64,000 bases of DNA, taken from Conchocele bisecta (taxonomy: Eukaryota > Mollusca > Bivalvia > Lucinida > Thyasiridae). The notes under the pieces are model-generated. The model saw nothing but the letters and a program-made list of their open reading frames with translations. It did not search any database and had not been told where the DNA came from. Location of the stretch: positions 55,389,131 through 55,453,130 of the forward strand of contig CM055268.1 of assembly GCA_029237695.1 (NCBI GenBank), read 5' to 3'. Of the stretch, positions 10,864 through 21,039 are shown piece by piece; position 1 is the first letter of the stretch, and every line of letters begins with the position of its first letter. The position numbers and the translations under genes were made by a program.

Positions 10864-12238
10864 CGGTAATTATTTATTTCACATGAAATGTATATGTTAT
10901 GTCTACAATGTACTCGTATATAAATGTAATTACGGTAAAAGGAAGATACTTCTGAAATATTATACACAGTTTGTTACTGATCAATATATTAGACAAATTA
11001 GCAGTGTTATGTCAGCCATATTGGAGGCCACATTTACTTAGATGGATCTTACATACTGTATTGCAATATGCTGTATTGTATTAAGCTTATAGATAATGTT
11101 AATTAGTTCCAGAAGAAAGACAGAAGCTAAATTAATTGGAAAGCGGCACATAGTGATCATGATGCTATATGTACGTCCGCCCATGGGAGAGTCCGCCCAA
11201 AATGTACATCACTTATATCTCTCCAGTCATAATCAGAATGCGTTATAACGTTTTCACAAAATTTCCGTTTTTTTATATACATTATACGTAGATCTGCAAT
11301 GCTAAGTCGCGTCAACTTGAAACGTCAAACGTTTTTAGTTTCTTACCATCCATACTTTCATTCCGTAGACCATCCATTTTGGCCTTCCTACTCAAGGTCA
11401 ATGTCAAATTACATTGCGTTAACGGTTTTACGAATTTTGAATTAAACTTTGTAAGTACCATATACATGTACATGTATATCTAACCAATTATATACAACCT
11501 GATACGATCACTAAACATTGGGACTATCAATACACCATCGGACTAACAATAGCCTAGGCTGGCTCAATATTTGGGCTGTGGCCTTCTGTTATGCATATTG
11601 GACAACGTTTACAAGTTATAGCGGCCATCTTGGACGCCATATTATTCCAAATATAAACTTATTGAAGCTTTAATAATAGTAACTGTAACTCCAAGACAAT
11701 TAAAAATCAATTCATATATGTTATGAAGAAAATGTAACTTTTATATATTTTGTTGACGGTCATATTTGATATTTGAAAGGTTAATATATGCATTGGTCAG
11801 TAATATGCCGCCACCATATGTGTAAATATGTTCATTATAGTCACCTTAATGTGTTTAATAAATTTATGGCAGCCATCTTGGACGCCATCTTGAATTCTAG
11901 ATTAAGCTCCAATGGGATTCACGGGGAGTTTTGATATGTTTCTCTTAATGATATTCCGGAGCTATACTGACAAATTCAGCTTTTGCTTATTTTTTTCCGA
12001 TCTTATGTCTAATACTATTCGACTAACTGTGACTTTGACTTTCGTGACCTTGACCTTCGTGGCGATCGCCTCGTTTAGTGGGCGAGATACACCCGGGCGA
12101 TCGCCGTGTAGTGTATTGCAGTACGCCCACGCTAGGAAAGAATAAAAGGCCAATATCTGACATTGTTCTGAAATGTGGACAATATGGGCAAGATCAACGC
12201 AGTAGGTTGTATATACAATTTGGTTACAACGATTCTAC
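10864..12238. other. AT-rich intron sequence
   Basis: No gene seen. Contains GCCATATTGGAGGCC (about 11017) and GGCCATCTTGGACGCC (11622, 11880) motifs and the right inverted end of the 8130-12060 segment. TGACCTTGACCTT at about 12047 resembles tandem nuclear-receptor half sites, but such strings are common in repeats. Confidence 0.45.
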
Positions 12239-12656
12239 AGAGCCCCGCAGAGGACGTAGAATTATTTTTTGTATTAATTCGTTTCCAGGAAATAACAATT
12301 CGTTTCCTCAATTTAACAATTCGTTCTCACGAATTAACAATTCGTTCCCTCAATTTAATAAATTAAATTCGTTCCCACGAAATAACAATTCGTTCCCACG
12401 GGAACGAATTGTTAATAAGTGGAAACGAATTGTTATATCGCGGGAACGAATTGTTCATTCGAGGGAACGAATTGTTAAATTGAGGGAACGAATTGTTATT
12501 TCGTGGGAACGAATTGTTAATTGGAGGGAACGAATTCTTATATCGTGGGAACGAATTGTTAATTCGAGGGAACGAATTGTTAAATTGAGTGAACGAATTG
12601 TTATTTCGTGGGAACGAATTAAAAAAAAAGAAATCCATGTCCCCTGCGGGCTCCGT
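12239..12656. mobile_element. Foldback element carrying a 20-21-bp minisatellite, family I
   Basis: The ends are inverted copies of (A)CGGAGCCCCGCAGGGGAC, followed by GTAGAATT on one side and AAATCCATG on the other. Between them about fifteen units of GGGAACGAATTGTTAATTCG type vary in the last half. The first few units are inverted relative to the rest, so the element folds back on itself. A second copy is at 25410-25846. The open frames across it (up to 199 codons) reflect the repeat and are not genes. Confidence 0.75.
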
Positions 12657-13961
12657 ACGATTCAACCGCATAAATAAGAAGTTTATTGTATTGAGCCAAC
12701 TGGCCCTTGAGCACATATACGATGCTATGCTACTATACAATCTGTTGTAAGATGCAATTAAGTTCTACACTGTAGATGTACTGCTGGGGGAATATTTAAT
12801 GCCAGATTATCATAGTGTCATTACGTTCAATATGGCCCATGGCTCCTGTAAAGGACAGAATAATGTTTTGAAATGGACGCTCTGAATGGCGCCAAGGGGG
12901 TATAGCAACGCCTACCAAATGTCATTATTTCGTTAGGTACGATTGTGAAAGCCTGGACTATCCATAAGCGTGCCTGTGACAATACATGTTGCAATTTAGA
13001 GTACGGCAAGATGACATTTGATCTTCATTATGCAATCGTTGTATTTTTAAGAGATGTACACGAGATTTACGGACCTTAGGAAAGTTGTATTCACTGAGGC
13101 CGCAGGCCGTCGTTAATATGACTTTTCGAAGGTCCGTAAATACACCGTATGACCCATATTGCAACCATGAGAACTTGTAATGATACAACAACGCGCGAAT
13201 TGTCTCGTGCTTTGGTTGCGTGGTCGGTGACACGCGCATGCTGCTACACCTGAATATCAGTCGCGGGCTCGTCTCGTTGCGCGAGAAGAGTCCGAGAGTG
13301 TTACATTATTCGAAATGTGATATTCACCTCTAGATGAATATCACATTTCGAATAAAATTTCTCTGACTCGTCCCGCATGTGCTTTGTACGAGACGATTCC
13401 GATACTGATATCCAGGTAAATATCATATATGTCCACGATCATGTGACCCGCTATTTGACATGGTAGAAATTGTCAGCCATATAATAAAGTGATATATTTA
13501 CATGTAGGTCCGCTACTTTGGGTTGACTCTTTATTATTGTAAACAGTATTGTCATCACGTGTTATTTTTAAATATAAGTATGCATCATAGGTCACGTGAC
13601 GTATATTATTGTTACAATACAGTGCAAATGCGTGTACAAAAGCAATATATAAGTTATATAGAACACGTATCCTCTGGCATAATGTGTATGCGTTCCGCCT
13701 ATAAAACAGATGGTTTTGAGTTCGAGACTCACATCGGTATATAATTTGTATTTTATTTTATTACGTTGAAGTGAAACGACAAAAATGTTGGCTCTTCGGA
13801 ACTGAGATTGTTCAGCTATCTACATGTACAATTATAACATCTCAGCTTAAAAGTTTGCTTACTCCAGAATACAAGACTATTGAGGGACGACCTATTTAAG
13901 GAATAAAACCAGGGCTGCTGCGTGTACTGGGGGACACAATTGTACAGTCAAACAATTAACT

Positions 13962-13994
<33 letters not shown>

Positions 13995-14035
13995 GTAGTA
14001 TAGCTACCTCTGAATAACATAGTTGGTCAATATCT
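12657..14035. other. Intron sequence with two palindromes and a tetranucleotide repeat
   Basis: Holds an inverted repeat at about 13045-13140 (TTTACGGACCTT arms around GGCCGCAGGCCG), a larger imperfect one at about 13235-13425 with a perfect core ATTCGAAATGTGATATTCA and complement (about 13309-13352), and (ATCA)n at 13962-13994. The LINE-3'-like AGTTTATTGTATTGAGCC sequence at 12680-12720 has a relative at 20300-20335. No gene. Confidence 0.5.
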
Positions 14036-14277
14036 GATTTCACTAAACTTCGTACGACTAAAATATTCGTAAGTGCACATTTAGGATCGTCTGGAAATTT
14101 CAATTGATGGATTTACATTTATTGAGCATAGGCTGCATTTGCAGCCTATGCTCAATAAATGTAAATCCAATAATTGTTTACGAGAAAACAGTGTTAATGT
14201 GCAATTTACAGACTATCATATATAATTTTTCGGTTACGAATAATTTAGTCGTACGAAGTTTAGCGAAACGACCCCCT
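14036..14277. mobile_element. Palindromic MITE, family D
   Basis: About 240 bp. The ends are versions of GGGCCCGTTTCACTAAACTT. The core is a perfect hairpin of TTTACATTTATTGAGCATAG and complement. Copies: 15223-15443, 17740-17985 (best ends, GGGGCCCGTTTCACT on both sides) and 30221-30466. Non-coding. Confidence 0.75.
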
Positions 14278-14305
14278 GATGATATACTACGAAACTGATC
14301 GTATT

Positions 14306-14523
14306 TATGTGACTGTGACTGAAGGAAGGGGGCTTATGGGATTTGCCACCAATGTAGCTCCTGATCAAATAGTACACTCCTGTAGCCTGATATTTATCGA
14401 TATTTCTTATTAGCAGTATGATGGTGTTAATTGATGGACTGGCGAACAGTGCACTGATCAGACTGTGCGAATGCACAGGCTGATCTGGATCTACACCATT
14501 TCTCCAGCCACATCCACATATGA
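14306..14523. repeat. MITE-like repeat, family L
   Basis: Starts GTGACTGTGACTG(A)AGGAAGGGGGC and ends in the inverse CATTTCTCCAGCCACAT. Contains TGATCAGACTGTGC and GATCTGGATCTACAC. Relatives: 34280-34545 (longest) and 37888-38055; fragments at 26340-26400 and, inside the Polinton, 53290-53350. Confidence 0.55.
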
Positions 14524-14765
14524 CACAAGCCTTGTGATTTTGTGCCTAAGAAGACGTGGGATTTTTTATGAAACGTATTTACAGAAACTGTGATATTTTT
14601 CTGTAAATGACGTCGAAAGTTGACATAATGTTCATAGCAAATGCAGTATAGGTTTGAATATTGCGTCAACTTTCGTCGTCATTTACGAGAAATACCGTTC
14701 ATTTTTAAATAATCTTCATCAGTTATGGCACATCTTCTTGGGTACAAAATCACACGGCTCGTCTA
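14524..14765. repeat. MITE-like repeat with TTGTGATTTTGTNCC ends
   Basis: The left end (ACACAAGCCTTGTGATTTTG) is repeated inverted at about 14738-14765 (GTACAAAATCACACGGC). The related element at 19062-19290 has clearer ends (GAGACACGCCATGTGATTTT and its inverse). No coding content. Confidence 0.5.
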
Positions 14766-14981
14766 ATCTGTGGCAGTACACAATGGAACTTTTCCAAACC
14801 GTCCGCCTTCATATACTCGCAGATAGACATCCAGTGGAACCCCATCTAAACCGGACACTCGGGAAAATGTGGATGTTTAACTTAGATGTGTTTCACTGTT
14901 ATGTATCTCGGATTACAATGACTGTTCATGATTGCAAAACACCAGAATGTGATGTGTCATGTAGCGCTAACATCTGATTTG

Positions 14982-15049
14982 CAATGGAACATCTCCAAAC
15001 CGGACACCCTGGGGACTCCCAGGGTGTCCGGTTTGGAGAGGTTCCACTG
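14982..15049. mobile_element. Pogo/Tc1-like MITE, family A
   Basis: A 68-bp hairpin copy (ACCGGACACCCTGGGGACTC centre) 30 bp upstream of the second GPCR exon. A diverged half copy is at about 14835-14900. Confidence 0.7.
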
Positions 15050-15079
15050 TATTAATTTGGGTCATCGTTTTCGTTTCAG

Positions 15080-15192
15080 ATATACTGGCTACTTAGACCA
15101 TATGAAGTACGTGAATATATTTGCGCTCTTCGCCCACTGGGCCACATTTCTCAATAGCTGCATCAACCCTATGATCTACAACTTCATGAGCG
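15080..15192 (+). CDS. GPCR exon encoding transmembrane helix 7
   Basis: A 113-bp exon. The acceptor TTTCGTTTCAG ends at 15079 and the donor GTGAGTAG starts at 15193. Entry and exit phases match the exons at 6794 and 31278. It encodes extracellular loop 3 and TM7, with HWATFLNSCINPMIYNFMS. NPMIY is the NPxxY activation motif of class A GPCRs. HW followed by the NS-INP-IYNF-S pattern is typical of orexin/allatotropin and related neuropeptide receptors. The product is a plasma-membrane receptor coupling to G proteins. Confidence 0.9.
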
Positions 15193-15222
15193 GTGAGTAG
15201 TAAAATGTACAGAATATCAAGC

Positions 15223-15443
15223 TGGGGCGCGTTTCATTAAACTTCGTACGAATAAAATGTTCGTAAGTGCACAATTATGATTGCGCATTAACAATGTTTT
15301 CTTGGAATTACTTTTATTGAGCATAGGCTGCATATGCAGCCTCTGCTCAATAAATGTAAATCCATCAATTGAAATTTCTAGACAATCCTAAATTTGCACT
15401 TACGGACATTTTAGTCGTGCGAAGTTTAGTGAAACGGGCCCCT
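15223..15443. mobile_element. Palindromic MITE, family D
   Basis: Begins 30 bases after the exon donor site and ends GAAACGGGCCCC. The core hairpin is TTGAGCATAGGCTGC/GCAGCCTCTGCTCAA, with one mismatch. Confidence 0.7.
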
Positions 15444-15665
15444 GGTGTCTTTTGATATCAAGTTTGTCAGGCAATGCTAAGAAACGCGTAGAAATTCCTA
15501 GGTTTCCGAGCCGACTTTGAGAACTACTATCTGTTTCACGAAACCTGTCCAAATTGTACGGCTATATAAACAATGCAAAATGAATTTAATAATGAGTATT
15601 CTGTTCATTTTCTGAAATTTGGTCCAATATTGATTTTATTACGAAACAATTATTTCCCCATATTA

Positions 15666-16296
15666 CAGTAGCGCTTTTCTGCAGGTCAACTGTACGTACT
15701 ATACCAAATTGAATACTATACGTATACTATACCAATACGATATGTTTTCTATACGATATGCATATAATATAAACGTACGGTATGTTTGTACCGTACATAG
15801 CAACCAATATCGTATAGATATACCATTCAAATCGTACGTTTATACGATTTTTATACGTGTGTATAATTCTGGTACGTTTGTATCGTACAAACCGTCATAC
15901 CAGATTTGTGTACGGTATAAATGTAAGAGAATACCGTATATTAACGGTGTTGCCGTGTACTATTTGCCATAATATTTGGTCCGCCCCTAATATTTGGTTC
16001 TCTTTGGAGTCGAGAATTTCTTTATAATGAGAGGTGTTTTCAGTAGAATGAAAAGCCACACTTCGGGTATGGTATATTCATACCATATCCGTACGGATAT
16101 ATCGTATTTACGAAAGGATATCGTATGTTTGTATAATATTCGTATAGTACGTTTGTAATATACGATGATACGGTACAAAGATACCAATATTATATGATCA
16201 TACGATATGCTCATTAAATATACCAATACTATACGATTACGATATGTATACGATATTAGTATATACAAATAGGTAAGGAGCAGAAAAGCGCTACTG
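15666..16296. mobile_element. Long AT-rich MITE with CAGTAGCGCTTTTCTGC ends, family K
   Basis: Perfect 17-bp terminal inverted repeats (CAGTAGCGCTTTTCTGC), flanked by TA at 15664-15665 and 16297-16298, suggest a Tc1/mariner-type element. The 630-bp body is an imperfect palindrome made of TATACGATATG and GTACGGTATGTTTGTACCG-like strings in both orientations. No transposase. Confidence 0.7.
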
Positions 16297-16301
16297 TAAA
16301 T

Positions 16302-16341
16302 CCACAGACATCTTCACGTGTGAGTGAAGATGTCTATGGGA
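16302..16341. repeat. Short hairpin next to MITE K
   Basis: TCCACAGACATCTTCAC and its near-complement GTGAAGATGTCTATGGGA surround GTGTGA. It is possibly a separate tiny foldback repeat. Confidence 0.5.
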
Positions 16342-16515
16342 ATTTAACGTTGGGGACGATTTTCAAAATGTAACTTTTGTTTTCTTAGTTACAATGTAGA
16401 TCATTTCCAAGATATCTAGCTAGGTTTTGGAGTCAAGTTCCGTTTATTTTATTTTCTTTGACTGCTCCCACAGCTCATCCACCTTCATGCTTTGTGAAAC
16501 AGACAGTAGATGTCT

Positions 16516-16610
16516 AGCTGCGGGCAGTAACTCTGCAATACTCCCGCACCGTCCGTAGCAGATCTGCTACGGACGGTTCGGGAGTATTGCAAAGTTACGG
16601 CCCGCAACTA
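16516..16610. repeat. Palindromic MITE, family H
   Basis: About 95 bp. Arms GCGGGCAGTAACTCTGCAAT and complement meet at CCGTCCGTAGCAGATCTGCTACGGACGG. Relatives: 31622-31713 (in the GPCR 3' UTR), 32471-32556, and a left half at 63860-63910. Confidence 0.7.
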
Positions 16611-17239
16611 CTGGATAGCAAAACATCTACGAAATGATAGAAATTCATGGACCAGCCTCGGAATTCCTACGCGTTCATAGCCTCGTCTGACAGTTAAACG
16701 TGATATCAAAACACAGTAGCCTGATATTCTACATGTTTATTTCTACATGCATATTTATACTTGTATGTAAGTTTTATGCCAAGGCATCTGTATCTATGGC
16801 GTAGTTTTTGTTGAAGTGCACGTAACTGTCAATAATGCAAATTCACAAAGTTGTAAACTGTAGGTTTAATTTATTCACAGTGTGATGCATATTATCTACT
16901 CCATGTATATGTAGTATAAATAAGTCGCATGTTGTTTTTAGTTCATACAAGTCAGTTGATTATGCCATGCAAATAAGAGAACAAACATACATAACTAATA
17001 TACTTACTTGTACATACACTATGTAAACTAGTTTTCTGTTTATTTGTGTGTTACATAACCACGTGTATATGCATGCTTATCTCGTCAACACAGTGTGTAT
17101 ATGTATGTGCCGTGAAACCCGGTGCCGTGAAACATTCTTGATATCCTGCCAATACGACCTAATCACTGCGTATGAATATGTGCAGTGGCTGGAGTTATTT
17201 GTTTTGCATTTTAAAGCCATTTTAGGTGTTGACGGGATA

Positions 17240-17388
17240 GATAGAATAGTAGGTTAGTGCCGTGAATGGAAAAAAATATCTGGCGCGGCAAGGAAACGGG
17301 ATGTGCTTGGCAGAGCTTCGCCCATCCCATTTCCTAAGCCTTGCCAGCTATGTTTTCCCATTCACGGCACTAACCTACTATTCTCTAT
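17240..17388. repeat. Palindromic MITE, family G
   Basis: A full copy with ATAGAATAGTAGGTTAGTGC ends. The centre is GGGATGTGCTTGGCAGAGCT. Same family as 791-945. Confidence 0.65.
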
Positions 17389-17739
17389 ATATGTAGCCAT
17401 ATTTGTGTTCATTCTCTATAAATCTTTGCCATTTCAAGAATCCTCAGTTTGTATTTAGCCCTTAAACTGCTACTCACAACAATTGCCGTCTGGTGTTTCT
17501 TTTATATCTTGTCTTATTTATCAATAAAAACATGGTTTGAGAGCACGTCAGAATCATTTCCATTCGAAATGATTCTGAAGTGCTATCAAAGCATGTTGTA
17601 AATTATTCTAAAGTGCTGTCAAAGCATGTGTTTGATGATAAAAATGGAAAATAGAAAATAAAGAGCAGACGACAAAAAAAATAAGTTAGTGGTCTAAGGG
17701 TTAAAATATATATTGGCCATGCTGTGCAATCTGTCGTAC
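17389..17739. repeat. Intron sequence with an ATTTCC/GGAAAT hairpin
   Basis: A palindrome at about 17525-17600 with core TCAGAATCATTTCCATTC and complement, flanked by AAAACATG-type ends. A better copy is at about 27105-27185 (TTTAGAATCACTTCCAATGG). No gene in the remainder. Confidence 0.5.
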
Positions 17740-17985
17740 CTGGGGCCCGTTTCACTAATCTTCTTACGACTAAAATGTTCGTAAGTGCAAACTTATGATA
17801 GTCTGTAAATTTCACATTAACAATGTTTTCTTGTAAACAATTATTGGATTTACATTTATTGAGCATAGGCTGCATATGCAGCCTATGCTCAATAAATGTA
17901 AATCCATATATTGAAATTTACAGACGATCTTAAATTTGAACTTACGAACATTTTAGTCGTAAGAAGTTTAGTGAAACGGGCCCCA
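17740..17985. mobile_element. Palindromic MITE, family D (best-preserved ends)
   Basis: The termini CTGGGGCCCGTTTCACTAA and TTAGTGAAACGGGCCCCAG are complementary over about 19 bp. The core TTGAGCATAGGCTGCATATG is a perfect palindrome with its counterpart. Confidence 0.75.
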
Positions 17986-18570
17986 GTACCGGCACCGCCG
18001 AATACATGTTGCGCATGTCTTTGTGAATTTTAGTTGTATATGTTTAGTTATATTTGTTCCAACAATATACTCTCATTATTGTCTGCATAAGATTATCAAC
18101 CAATGAAAACACAGCATTTCGTCTCAATTAATTTCGCCAATGTCTATTAAATAATCATTGAATGTTCCAATACGTGAAAGGTTATATTTATAAACGGATG
18201 TCCCGCCTTGTTGACGTAATTTCCGGTGACGCGAAACATGTCACCGCGTGTGAATGATCGATTGAGTGTAAAACCGTCAATCACGCAATAATATCGGGGT
18301 TTGAAAGCGTGTAGAGGGCGGCGTTCCGTTTGAGCGTAACATGTGCCCGCGATGGGGCGTGACAAACAATAAATAAGTTATAGTTCGCATATAATTATTT
18401 TAATAAACAAATTTATAAAAAATTCAATATGTGAACTATAACTATTACATAGCTGTCACACGTGGGCTACAATTACTGGAAAATTAAAATATTTCAAATA
18501 AGTTATCACGTTGCTAAATTACTTTACGGACCGCCACTGTCCGTTTATGTCACAGTCATCTTACAGTGTA
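17986..18570. other. Intron sequence without recognised gene
   Basis: Contains a short inverted pair AGTTATAGTT...AACTATAACT at about 18376-18442. Nothing else is interpretable. Confidence 0.4.
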
Positions 18571-19031
18571 CAGTGGGGTCAGCTTGTAAGTGCACACACG
18601 AACGAACACGACAGGTTGGTTCGCTACCCACCCAAAGTGTATGTTGTTACCACTCAGTTGAACCGTCTCGCCGAGACGGTTCAACTGAGTGGTAACAACA
18701 TACACTTTAGATGCGAAATGAGAAAAAATGCAGAAAAATATTTACATTTTTTTTTTATACATGAATTACAGTGGGGTCAGCGTGTAGGTGCACACACGAA
18801 CGAACACGACAGGTTGGAACGCTGACCCCACTGTATTTCATGTATAAACCAAAAAATTAAATATTTTTCTGCATTTTTTCTCATTTCGCAGCAAAAGTGT
18901 ATGTTGTTACCACTCAGTTGAACCGTCTCGGCGAGACGGTTCAACTGAGTGGTAACAACATACACTTTGGGTGGGTAGCGAACCAACCTGTCGTGTTCGT
19001 TCGTGTGTGCACTTACACGCTGACCCCACTG
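18571..19031. mobile_element. Nested palindrome of families B and C
   Basis: The outer arms are family B (CAGTGGGGTCAGC, TGCACACACGAACGAACACG), each followed inward by a family C hairpin (18637-18709 and 18897-18969), then an AT-rich spacer of about 60 bp, and a compact family B copy at the centre (18770-18832). The 461-bp unit reads almost the same on both strands. The outer B ends are flanked by TA, as in the two simple B copies at 28737 and 29975. Confidence 0.7.
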
Positions 19032-19061
19032 TACGTATCGTAATACTGATGGTGACATATG

Positions 19062-19290
19062 AGACACGCCATGTGATTTTGTACCTTCGGATATCTTCGT
19101 CATTTTCTAAACTACGTTTACTAAATTTACAAATTTTCCGTAAATGGCTTGAAAATTTGACAACATTTTCAGAGTACATGCGGAATTATATTTTACTTTA
19201 TGTATGACATGTATTGTGAATTCTGTAAACGTATTTTAAATTAATGAAATTTCGCAGATGTCCGAAGGTACAAAATCACATGGCGTGTCT
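19062..19290. repeat. MITE-like element with GAGACACGCCATG ends
   Basis: The terminal inverted repeat GAGACACGCCATGTGATTTT and its inverse near 19268-19291 enclose AT-rich, non-coding DNA. Related to 14524-14765. Confidence 0.6.
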
Positions 19291-19784
19291 CAATTTTTTC
19301 TCCATTTCTTTGAACATACAAAACATTGTATAATCGATGCATTAGATAATACATTTGACATCGATATCATAGACAATATATTATATTGCAATACTATATT
19401 TGAGCTGCATGCAAATAAGCCGTTATTTCTTGCAGATAAATTCAAGAAGCAGTTTAATAGCATTGTTAAAGGCGGGGCTGTGCGTGTGCGGCCAAGTTAC
19501 ATGGGATCGGTATATCATAGTTTTGTTCTATTTTAATGATAGTGATTTTGTTTCTGTTTTAGAAAGTTTTCTTGCTTATGTCGATGGTTGAATGCATATG
19601 TTTAACAGGTGTCACATTTCCTGCAACCAATTACTTGCTTCTCACATGTAACAAAGTGAACATTTTATAATCTACATACAATATGCTGTGAACATCTTAC
19701 ACGTAACTATACAGAAGAATAATAAAGATCATATCCAATCCAGAAATATACCATACGACGTCCCATGAAACAAGCCTATTTATC

Positions 19785-20100
19785 AAAGTATATGATCACT
19801 TGGTTACAACAACCATAACAAGTACTCATACTTCCAGAAGCCCTCCGATTCAAATAACATATTATAATGTTTTGTCCTTATTATGTAATTATGTAAATGT
19901 ATTTTGATGAACTATGGCGCATCAAACGCGTCTTGTTAATCTGCATTTGGTGGCTTCAGTACTTTGGCCCAAACTTCTGTCGTTTTTGCGGAAGAACTCC
20001 AAAATGCAGCTCATGAAGACGCGTTTGCTGCACCATATTTCATCAATATCCGTTGCCTATTAAGGAAAATACCAAATAATACTTACTTTCGAGTGGGTGC
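19785..20100. mobile_element. MITE, family E (partial)
   Basis: The left end resembles CAAGGTGTATGATCACGTGG, followed by TTACAACAACAA and, inside, CGCATCAAACGCGTCTTGTT and CAGCTCATGAAGACGCGTTT in inverted relation. Family members at 26549-26925, 33640-33935, 34570-34925, 35277-35535 and 37441-37830 have both CACGTG-containing ends. This copy lacks the right end. Non-autonomous and non-coding. Confidence 0.6.
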
Positions 20101-20104
20101 GCTT

Positions 20105-20232
20105 ATTAGCAATTATTATTTGAGTTTATGTAAATTCGGCGTTCCACGAACGCCGAATCTACATAAACTGAAATAATTAATGCTAGAACTAGCAATAATT
20201 ATTTGAGTTTATGTAAATGTGGCGTTCCATAC
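20105..20232. repeat. Hairpin with partial direct repeat
   Basis: ATTTGAGTTTATGTAAATTC then GGCGTTC/GAACGCC and a complementary arm ending TGAAATAATTA. The left arm is repeated directly at about 20192-20230. Confidence 0.55.
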
Positions 20233-20454
20233 ACACTGGGCTGTTGTAACTCTAACAGGTAACACTGTAACTGTTGACATAATATAGAATAGCATAGAAT
20301 AATCGTTTATTGCTTAAGCCATGCTGGCTCTTGAGCACAATAATAATTAACAAACATACAAGCAACATGACAATGCAAGCAAGATGACAGACAGTGGACA
20401 TGAAAATTAGTGTATGTGTACACTAAATAGCAGTTGTGTAAAGTTACAATGCGA

Positions 20455-20456
<2 letters not shown>

Positions 20457-20527
<71 letters not shown>
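20457..20527. repeat. (GA)n microsatellite
   Basis: About 35 uninterrupted GA dinucleotides. Confidence 0.95.
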
Positions 20528-20529
<2 letters not shown>

Positions 20530-20923
20530 ATTTATATGGAAAATTCAGAAAACACTTGAAAGTAAGAAAAGGGTACGTTGAAATGGGTTGTCAATCGCCA
20601 AAGTATATACGCACGTACCTTGCACTTAGCATTACATTGCTCAAAACTCAGAGTCTAATTAGTTTCAAATATAACTTTATTATATTACAAACAAGCGCGA
20701 GAGCACTTATACAACTACGTTTGTTGGCGGAAATGGGGGCGTAAGGGTGTGAGGAAACCGGAGTACCCGGTGAAGACCCACTATAACACTATACCATGTC
20801 ACATACTGGAAACTGTTTGTTTTACTTTAGGAGCATGCAAAATAGAGCATATGCTTTCTATAGAACCTAGTCCCGTCTATCTACCCCATAGACGGATTGC
20901 CCAACATGCATGTGTGTGCTATT
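20528..20923. other. Intron sequence, no feature recognised
   Basis: No repeat family or gene could be assigned between the microsatellite and the large palindrome. Confidence 0.5.
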
Positions 20924-21039
20924 CGGCTGTGTGAAGTTAGCACTGCAATCGCAGATCGACAATCAACATTCAAATCGAATGTCGAGTTGAATGTAGAGCT
21001 GTAAAGTTAGGATATGTAGAAAACTTGAATGAACAGCTG

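Larger units (their letters stand above)
8130..12060. repeat. About 3.9-kb segment with inverted, diverged ends
   Basis: The left end (about 8140-8360: TTTGAGATCGGAAAAAAATA, then AACATATCAAAACTCCCC, then CAAGATGGCGTCC) recurs inverted at about 11870-12060. The interior (8560-11870) is AT-rich and has no ORF that resembles a transposase. It contains several AAGATGGC motifs and one inserted family F MITE (10516-10863). It may be a decayed DNA transposon or two opposite copies of one dispersed repeat. Confidence 0.45.

Noticed and set aside
12040..12062. Nuclear-receptor response element (TGACCTTGACCTT)
   Set aside because: Such tandem half sites are common by-products of the TGACCTT-rich repeats seen at 7.4-8.2 kb; nothing ties this one to a promoter.
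12078..12740. 199- and 125-codon frames over the GGGAACGAATTG minisatellite
   Set aside because: Produced by 20-21-bp units (a multiple of three in many cases) lacking stops; the copy at 25.4 kb does not keep the frame.
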